A model generated the notes under the pieces. It had not been told where the DNA came from, searched no databases, and saw only the letters and a list, made by a program, of their open reading frames with translations. From contig JBHJOH010000149.1 in the NCBI GenBank assembly GCA_050329955.1, positions 1 to 8,947 of the forward strand: 8,947 nt of DNA, in the 5' to 3' direction. Shown piece by piece: positions 4,397-8,947 of the stretch; position 1 is the stretch's first letter; the number at the start of each line of letters is the position of its first letter. Origin of the DNA: JAOUGY01 sp050329955. GTDB lineage: Bacteria > Actinomycetota > Acidimicrobiia > Spongiisociales > ZC4RG35. The translations under genes were made by a program, and so were the position numbers.

Positions 4397-6022
4397 ATGT
4401 CCGGCGCTCTTCAACGCAGCTTCGATGATCTGGGCACGCCGTTGTTCGACGTCACCTTCTGCGTGGTGGATCTGGAGACCACCGGCGGTTCGCCCCGCGA
4501 CTGCGGCATCACCGAGATCGGCGCCGTCAAGGTGCGGGGCGGCGAGGTGGTGGGTTCGTTCCAGACGTTGGTGAACCCGGGCGATGCCATCCCCGCCTTC
4601 ATCACCGTCCTCACCGGAATCACCCAGTCGATGGTGGTGGAAGCTCCCCCGGTGGAGGCGGTCATCCCGTCGTTCCTGGAGTTCTGTGGCGATGCGGTGA
4701 TCGTGGGGCACAACGTCCGCTTCGACCTCTCGTTCCTGAACGCTGCCGCCGATCGGCTCGGATACGGCACGCTCACCAACCGGTGGGGCGACACCGCCGC
4801 CCTAGCCCGTCGCCTGGTGCGGAGCGAGGTCCGCAATCTCAAGCTGGGTACGCTCGCCGCCTACTTCCGGTCACCGGTCACACCCAACCACCGGGCACTC
4901 GAGGACGCCCGGGCCACCATGCACGTGTTGCACTCACTGCTGGAACGGGCCGGCGGGGTGGGCGTCACCGCCCTCGAGGACCTGCTGGTGCTGCCCACCG
5001 CCAAGGGGTCGGCCGACTATCGCAAGATCGACCTGGCCAGGGGGCTGCCCCGCCAACCGGGCGTCTACCTGTTCGCCGACCGCGATGGCACGGTCTTCTA
5101 CGTCGGCAAGGCCACCAATCTCCGCACCCGTGTCACCTCGTACTTCCACGGCGACGAGCGCCGCTCGGTCACCACCATGCTGCGGGAGCTGGAGGCGATC
5201 GATCACATCGTGTGTCCCACCGAACTCGAGGCCTCCATCACCGAGCTGCGCCTCATCCACTCCCACCGCCCCCGCCACAACCGGGCGGGGCGGCCGTCGC
5301 GTTCCACCCATTGGGTGACCCTCACCGACGGCGCCTTCCCCCGGCTTTCCATCACCCGCACCCTGCACAGCGGCTCCCGCATGGTGTTGGGGCCGTTCCG
5401 TTCCCACCAGAGCGCCGAAGCGGTGATGGTGGCGCTGTGGGACGCCCTGCCGATCCGTCGCTGCACCGGTCGACCGGGATCCCGGCAGTCGCCGTGTGCA
5501 CCGGCGCAACTCGGAGTAGCGCTGTGCCCCTGCGACGGCAACCTCAGCAGCGACGACTACCGGGAGGTGGTCGATCTGCTGGTCACGGCGGTGCGGGACA
5601 ACCCGGCACTGGTGTTGGGTCCGCTCGAGGACAGGATGCGCGACCACGCCCGCCAGCAGCGCTTCGAGGAAGCCGGCTGGCTGCGGGACCGGCACCGGGC
5701 GCTGGCCCGGGCCATCGAACGCCGCCGACGATGGCAGGCGTTGACGGCTGCCGGGAGACTCATCGTGGAACGCAGCGGCGGGGAGACCGCCGTGATCGAC
5801 CAGGGCCGATACGTGGCCGGCTGGGCCACCGGGGCACAACATCCGTTCCTGCCCGAGCCGCAGTTCGAAGACCACGGCGCCGTGCCCCCGTCATCGGCCG
5901 TCGCGGCCGAAGCCGACATCATCTGGAAGTGGATCTCCCAACCCGACGCCCGCATCATCGACGCCACCGGCGGCCTGGGACTTCCCGCCAAGCCGGTCAC
6001 CGAGCTGGCACGCACCGGCTGA
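4397..6022 (+). CDS. DEDDh exonuclease / GIY-YIG (UvrC-like) nuclease fusion
   Basis: This 541-residue protein has two nuclease modules. The DnaQ-type 3'-5' exonuclease (about 18-185) carries all its metal-binding residues: VVDLETTGG (D25, E27), GHNVRFDLSFL (D110) and HRALEDARA (H165, D170, the DEDDh form). The GIY-YIG domain (about 216-300) has PGVYLF and FYVGKATNLRTRV (Tyr 224, Tyr 235, catalytic Arg 245), a glutamate in TELEASITELRLI, and HRPRHN. A UvrB-binding-like helix (LEDRMRDHARQQRFEEAGWLRDR, about 410-432) follows, then an uncharacterised C-terminus. The same fusion is known from mycobacteria as a UvrC paralogue. Its inferred role is incision plus 3' trimming in DNA repair, with a Cho-like single incision as one model, because the UvrC C-terminal endonuclease/HhH part is absent. 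The start at 4397 follows a leaderless promoter; the open frame extends upstream to 3920, but that part is antisense to another coding frame. A LexA box indicates SOS control. Confidence 0.9.
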   Translation: MSGALQRSFDDLGTPLFDVTFCVVDLETTGGSPRDCGITEIGAVKVRGGEVVGSFQTLVNPGDAIPAFITVLTGITQSMVVEAPPVEAVIPSFLEFCGDAVIVGHNVRFDLSFLNAAADRLGYGTLTNRWGDTAALARRLVRSEVRNLKLGTLAAYFRSPVTPNHRALEDARATMHVLHSLLERAGGVGVTALEDLLVLPTAKGSADYRKIDLARGLPRQPGVYLFADRDGTVFYVGKATNLRTRVTSYFHGDERRSVTTMLRELEAIDHIVCPTELEASITELRLIHSHRPRHNRAGRPSRSTHWVTLTDGAFPRLSITRTLHSGSRMVLGPFRSHQSAEAVMVALWDALPIRRCTGRPGSRQSPCAPAQLGVALCPCDGNLSSDDYREVVDLLVTAVRDNPALVLGPLEDRMRDHARQQRFEEAGWLRDRHRALARAIERRRRWQALTAAGRLIVERSGGETAVIDQGRYVAGWATGAQHPFLPEPQFEDHGAVPPSSAVAAEADIIWKWISQPDARIIDATGGLGLPAKPVTELARTG

Positions 6023-6025
6023 GGC

Positions 6026-7144
6026 TCAACCCGCCAACAGCCCGGCCGGGTCGACGTATTCGTAGCCGAGGGCCTCGGCCACCTGCGGTTCGGTGACCGC
6101 TCCCCCCATCACGTTGAGGCCGGCGAGCAGGTGGGAATCCTCGGCCAGTGCCCGCCGGGCCCCCTTGTCGGCCAACGCCAGCACGAACGGCAACGTCACA
6201 TTGTTGAGGGCGTAGGTGGACGTTCTCGGCACCGCCCCGGGCATGTTGGCCACGCAGTAGTGCACGACACCGTCGACGAGGTAGGTCGGGTTGTCGTGGG
6301 TGGTGGCATGGGCGGTTTCGAAACACCCACCCTGGTCGATGGCCACGTCGACCAGCACCGACCCGGGACGCATCCCGGCCACCATCGCACGGGTCACCAG
6401 CTTGGGGGCCCGGGCACCCGGGACCAGCACCGCGCCGATCACCAGATCGGCCGAGATCACCATCTCCTCGACCGAGCTGGTGGTGGAGTACACGGTTCGC
6501 AGGGTCGGACCGAACCGGCGCGCCAGCCGCTCCAACGCCGGGATGCTCCGATCCAGCACCGTTACGTCGGCACCCAGGCCGATCGCCATCTCGATGGCGT
6601 TCTCGCCGACCACGCCTCCCCCGATCACCACCACATGGGCGGCGGGGACACCGGGAACGCCTCCTAGCAGCAGGCCTGCGCCGCCCTGGGCGGCCTCCAG
6701 GCAGTGGGCGCCGGCCTGGATCGACATCCGACCGGCCACCTGCGACATCGGCGCCAGTAACGGCAGCCCCCCGAACGGCGAGGTCACGGTCTCATAGGCG
6801 ATGCAGGTGGCGCCCGACTTCACCAGGTCGGCGGTCTGATCGGGGTCGGGGGCCAGATGGAGGTAGGTGAACAACACGTGGTCGGGGCGCAACATCGACC
6901 GCTCCACCGCCTGGGGCTCCTTGACCTTGACGATCATGCCGGCGGCGCCGAACACGTCGGCGGCGGTGGCGGCGATCGCCGCTCCGGCGGCCCGGTAGTC
7001 GTCGTCCGAGGCACCGACACCCACTCCGGCGCCGGTTTCCACGACCACGTCGTGGCCGTGAACCACCAACTCCCGCACGCTGCCGGGGGTGAGCCCGACC
7101 CGCATCTCGGCGTTCTTGATCTCTCTCGGGACTCCAACGATCAC
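6026..7144 (-). CDS. ald: Alanine dehydrogenase
   Basis: This 372-residue protein has the family's standard length and catalyses L-alanine + NAD+ + H2O <-> pyruvate + NH4+ + NADH in the cytoplasm. All key residues fall at the numbering used for the M. tuberculosis enzyme: Arg15 (AEMRVGLTP), Lys75 (VKVKEP), His96 (FTYLHLAPD) and Asp270 (VDVAIDQGG). The nucleotide-binding Rossmann motif is VVVIGGGVVG (171-180), with Asp198 at the end of the second strand, which selects NAD. The start is GTG 7144, preceded by AAGGAG with 9 nt spacing. It is divergent from an AsnC/Lrp regulator, the same arrangement as ald/aldR in M. tuberculosis. The 3' end faces the nuclease-fusion gene with only 3 nt between stop codons. 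Confidence 0.96.
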   Translation of the reverse strand: MIVGVPREIKNAEMRVGLTPGSVRELVVHGHDVVVETGAGVGVGASDDDYRAAGAAIAATAADVFGAAGMIVKVKEPQAVERSMLRPDHVLFTYLHLAPDPDQTADLVKSGATCIAYETVTSPFGGLPLLAPMSQVAGRMSIQAGAHCLEAAQGGAGLLLGGVPGVPAAHVVVIGGGVVGENAIEMAIGLGADVTVLDRSIPALERLARRFGPTLRTVYSTTSSVEEMVISADLVIGAVLVPGARAPKLVTRAMVAGMRPGSVLVDVAIDQGGCFETAHATTHDNPTYLVDGVVHYCVANMPGAVPRTSTYALNNVTLPFVLALADKGARRALAEDSHLLAGLNVMGGAVTEPQVAEALGYEYVDPAGLLAG

Positions 7145-7153
7145 GGGACGGCA

Positions 7154-7159
7154 CTCCTT
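7154..7159 (-). promoter_or_regulatory. Shine-Dalgarno AAGGAG of ald
   Basis: AAGGAG on the minus strand lies 9 nt before the GTG start at 7144. It confirms GTG as the start codon. Confidence 0.8.
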
Positions 7160-7163
7160 GGGC

Positions 7164-7231
7164 GAATGCTTGAGAATCTAGGCCCCCATACCGGGAATGT
7201 CATGCGAATCATTACCTACGGAACCCCGAAT
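7164..7231. promoter_or_regulatory. Five helically phased GAAT motifs, candidate AsnC/Lrp binding array
   Basis: GAAT starts at 7164, 7174, 7195, 7206 and 7228 on the plus strand; the steps of 10, 21, 11 and 22 bp are all close to multiples of one helical turn. The array spans the ald promoter in the ald/regulator gap. Lrp-type octamers wrap DNA and contact phased sites, so this is a plausible binding region for the adjacent regulator (inference). Confidence 0.4.
7175..7203 (-). promoter_or_regulatory. Probable ald promoter (ATGACA-17-TAGATT)
   Basis: On the minus strand, -35 ATGACA (7198-7203), a 17-bp spacer and -10 TAGATT (7175-7180) predict a leader of roughly 24 nt that contains the AAGGAG site. 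Several GAAT motifs overlap both elements. Confidence 0.55.
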
Positions 7232-7262
7232 GTGCGACACTATCAACTCCAGACTTGACTGT

Positions 7263-7268
7263 GGGAGG
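7263..7268 (+). promoter_or_regulatory. Shine-Dalgarno GGGAGG deciding a GTG start
   Basis: GGGAGG ends 9 nt before GTG 7278 and 12 nt before TTG 7281, which favours GTG as the regulator's start codon. Confidence 0.7.
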
Positions 7269-7277
7269 CTGATTGTT

Positions 7278-7748
7278 GTGTTGACCGAACTGGACGCCGT
7301 TGATCGTGCGATCCTGAGGTTCCTCCAACAGGACGGAAGGATGACCAACGCCGAGTTGGCCGGTCGGGTGCATCTCTCACCGTCCGCCTGCCTGCGCCGG
7401 GTGCGGCGGCTGGAGGAGGAGGGCGTCATCGACGGCTACGCCATGCTGGTCAATCCCGCCGCAGTGGGACGCACCACCGACGTCTTCGTCGAGATATCCC
7501 TGTCCAGCCAGCGCGACGAGTCGCTCGACGCCTTCGAGAAAGCGGTGGCATCATCGTCGGCGATCATGTCCTGTCACCTGATGGCGGGTGATGCCGACTA
7601 CCTGGTGCGGCTCAAGGTGGCCGACGTGGCCGACTACGAGCGCATCCATCGCGATCACCTCTCCAAGCTCCCGGGGGTGGCCCGGCTGCGATCGATCTTC
7701 GCCATCCGCACCGTGTACGAGACGACGGAGTTCAGGCTGGAACCGTAG
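7278..7748 (+). CDS. AsnC/Lrp-family transcriptional regulator (AldR-like)
   Basis: This 156-residue protein has a standard Lrp layout. The N-terminal helix-turn-helix domain runs LDAVDRAILRFLQQDGRMTN (5-24), AELAGRVHLSPSACLRRVRR (25-44), LEEEGVIDGY. The RAM ligand-binding/oligomerisation domain spans about 66-145, with the conserved stretch AGDADYLVRLKVADVADYER and its effector-site glycine/aspartate. GTG 7278 is chosen because GGGAGG (7263-7268) lies 9 nt upstream; TTG 7281 is the alternative, and an ATG at 7197 would add 27 residues the family lacks. In M. tuberculosis AldR, which is divergent from ald, controls ald in response to alanine and other amino acids. The same job is inferred here from position and family. 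Confidence 0.9.
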   Translation: MLTELDAVDRAILRFLQQDGRMTNAELAGRVHLSPSACLRRVRRLEEEGVIDGYAMLVNPAAVGRTTDVFVEISLSSQRDESLDAFEKAVASSSAIMSCHLMAGDADYLVRLKVADVADYERIHRDHLSKLPGVARLRSIFAIRTVYETTEFRLEP

Positions 7749-7769
7749 ATCGAGCATCGAGCATCGACC
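7749..7769. repeat. Heptamer tandem repeat ATCGAGC x2 + ATCGACC
   Basis: ATCGAGC at 7749-7755 and 7756-7762 is followed by ATCGACC at 7763-7769, starting directly after the regulator's stop codon. Confidence 0.8.
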
Positions 7770-7817
7770 CACGTTCTGACGGGGTCACGGGCAGCGAAGA
7801 CTGGTTGACGCTACGAG

Positions 7818-7845
7818 GTGTTGCGTGTTGCGTCGGACGTCGGAC
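7818..7845. repeat. Two heptamer doublets: GTGTTGC x2, GTCGGAC x2
   Basis: Four contiguous 7-bp units: GTGTTGC at 7818 and 7825, GTCGGAC at 7832 and 7839. They lie just upstream of the -10-like hexamer of the Cdc48-like gene and occupy the place where its -35 should be. The 49 bp between this tract and the previous heptamer tract show no other structure. Confidence 0.8.
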
Positions 7846-7856
7846 TTCCGCCCCTT

Positions 7857-7862
7857 TAGAGT
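7857..7862 (+). promoter_or_regulatory. -10-like hexamer TAGAGT before the Cdc48-like gene
   Basis: TAGAGT fits TANNNT and ends 6 nt before ATG 7869. No good -35 stands 17-18 bp upstream, where the GTCGGAC doublet lies. A leaderless start is likely; GCCGGG between the two is a poor Shine-Dalgarno sequence. Confidence 0.45.
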
Positions 7863-7868
7863 GCCGGG

Positions 7869-8947
7869 ATGCGATTCACCGTTCGACCCGGGACCGACCC
7901 GGTTGCCCGTGCCGACACCACCCTGCTCAAGGCGTTGGGGCTCCCTTCCGGCGGAGCGGTTCGAATCGGTCGAACCCACGTCCTCATCAAGGGGGGCGAC
8001 GTTCCCGAGCCCACCGCCATCCTCCTTGGTCCGCTCGCTGTGGCCAATGCCGGCGTCGCCCACGGGCAGAGCGTCGACGTCGATCGGGCCGTGATGACGC
8101 CGGCCGGGCTGGTGGTGGTCGCCGCCGCCGACCTGCCCGGCGAGCCCAAAGATCTGGTTCGGGCGTTGCAGGGTCGACCGGTGTCGAGTGGCGACCGGAT
8201 CGAGATCGACGGCGCCTACCTGGGATCAGACCAACCCATCGCCCTCTCGATCGACCGGGTCGAGCCACGGGGAGCCGGACTGATCGGACCCGCCACCCGG
8301 TTCGTCACCGTCGGTTCGGCGGATGCCGCCGAACCACTTCCCGACGCCAGCGCCGGAGCCACCCCCGCCACCCGCTCCACCCCATCGGCGCTCCCCCGCA
8401 GCGCAGCACCCCCCGCCGTCCCTGCCGGCCCCACCGCCTCCGAGGCGCTGCTGGCCGGCCTCGACGCCGAACTCGACCTGCTGTCGGGATGGCTTTCGCT
8501 GCTCACCTCGCCCCGCGACCTGCCCTCCGCCTGGGGGCTTCCCCGGGTGGCCGGCATCCTGCTGGAAGGGCCACACGGGTGCGGCAAGGCCGAACTGGTG
8601 GCGGCCGCGGCCGCCAACGCCGGGGCCCGTGTCCACGAGGTGGACGTCGACCTGGTGTTCAAACCCGACCGGTTGCTCGATCTGCTCGAGAAGGCCGTCA
8701 AGGAACAGCCCACCCCGGTGGTGATCCTGGTCGACCGGATCGAGGCGGTGGCGGGCGAGGAGGGTCTGAGCTCGTTCCGGACCCAGGTGGGCGCCATCCT
8801 CCGCTGGTTCCTCGACGCCGTGTCCGACAAGCCGGGGATGGCCTGTGTGATCGGGGTGGCCTCCCGCCAGAACCTGGATCCGGCGGTGGTGAAGTCTCCG
8901 CTGCTCCCCCGCTCGATCGTGATCCCCCCCCCGGACCACACCCGCCG
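7869..8947 (+). CDS. cpa: Cdc48/VCP-like AAA ATPase of the actinobacterial Cpa type, N-terminal part (3' end outside window)
   Basis: The first 359 residues are present, with no stop before the window ends. Residues 1-150 resemble the two-part Cdc48 N domain (LLKALGLPSGGAVRIGRTHV, then ILLGPLAVANAGVAHGQSVDV and a second small barrel). A Pro/Ala-rich linker covers about 150-190. The first AAA domain (D1) starts at about 192. Its Walker A is GPHGCGKA (234-241), with Ala241 where Thr/Ser should bind Mg-ATP. Its Walker B is VVILVDRIEA, with Arg290 replacing the catalytic Glu. The sensor-1 Asn is Ser332, and the RPGRFD arginine-finger segment is replaced by VKSPLLPRSIVI. D1 is therefore probably unable to hydrolyse ATP. 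From memory, the mycobacterial homologue Rv0435c shows the same GKA and LRSPEL features. Mycobacterial Cpa binds the 20S proteasome, so a role as unfoldase/proteasome partner is inferred. The second AAA domain should lie beyond the window. Confidence 0.85.
   Translation, partial: MRFTVRPGTDPVARADTTLLKALGLPSGGAVRIGRTHVLIKGGDVPEPTAILLGPLAVANAGVAHGQSVDVDRAVMTPAGLVVVAAADLPGEPKDLVRALQGRPVSSGDRIEIDGAYLGSDQPIALSIDRVEPRGAGLIGPATRFVTVGSADAAEPLPDASAGATPATRSTPSALPRSAAPPAVPAGPTASEALLAGLDAELDLLSGWLSLLTSPRDLPSAWGLPRVAGILLEGPHGCGKAELVAAAAANAGARVHEVDVDLVFKPDRLLDLLEKAVKEQPTPVVILVDRIEAVAGEEGLSSFRTQVGAILRWFLDAVSDKPGMACVIGVASRQNLDPAVVKSPLLPRSIVIPPPDHTR

Noticed and set aside
7254..7260. TTGACT before the AsnC/Lrp gene as a -35 element
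   Set aside because: It lies only ~20 bp before the start codon with no room for a -10 and leader, and the Shine-Dalgarno site follows at once.
8216..8941. Two long minus-strand open frames opposite the Cdc48-like gene
   Set aside because: Ser/Gly-rich shadows; the plus strand carries clear N-domain and AAA features through the same stretch.

Overview
The window comes from a high-GC genome with strongly G/C-ending codons, most likely an actinomycete. This is supported by a Cdc48-like AAA ATPase of the actinobacterial (Cpa) type, a DnaQ-UvrC-type exonuclease/GIY-YIG fusion with a Gram-positive LexA box, an alanine dehydrogenase divergent from an AsnC/Lrp regulator as in mycobacteria, and several start codons placed as if leaderless. 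Placement below phylum (for example Acidimicrobiia) is a guess.

Layout. (a) 1-2474, all on the plus strand: the C-terminal end of a nitroreductase-like protein, a membrane-anchored DUF5667-like protein, an ECF sigma factor, and a SpoU/TrmH-type RNA 2'-O-methyltransferase whose TTG start overlaps the sigma-factor stop codon. (b) 2475-2880, no intact gene: two ~106-bp direct repeats carrying very GC-rich hairpins, then a heptamer tandem repeat. (c) 2880-4330, minus strand: an HTH-protein/GNAT-acetyltransferase pair that looks like a toxin-antitoxin operon, a decayed second copy of the GNAT start immediately downstream, and an orphan reading frame that seems to have lost its 5' end. (d) 4361-6022, plus strand: the exonuclease/GIY-YIG nuclease fusion, with a perfect LexA box between its -35 and -10 elements. 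(e) 6026-7748: alanine dehydrogenase (minus strand) and a divergent AsnC/Lrp regulator (plus strand). (f) 7869 to the end: the N-terminal half of a Cdc48-like ATPase whose first AAA domain has lost its key catalytic residues.

How the parts work together. The sigma factor and DUF5667 protein are probably a regulator/anti-regulator pair. The HTH protein probably represses its own operon through two matching inverted repeats that cover the promoter. The nuclease fusion is probably induced by DNA damage. The AsnC/Lrp protein probably controls alanine dehydrogenase through the 133-bp gap between them, where five GAAT motifs lie on one helical face. Four genes (sigma factor, HTH protein, nuclease, Cdc48-like ATPase) have a TANNNT hexamer ending exactly 6 nt before the start codon, the pattern expected of leaderless actinobacterial transcripts.

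No single wholly new system stands out. The items most worth following are the HTH-GNAT locus with its paired operators and toxin remnant, the SOS-controlled nuclease, and the repeat/heptamer tracts.
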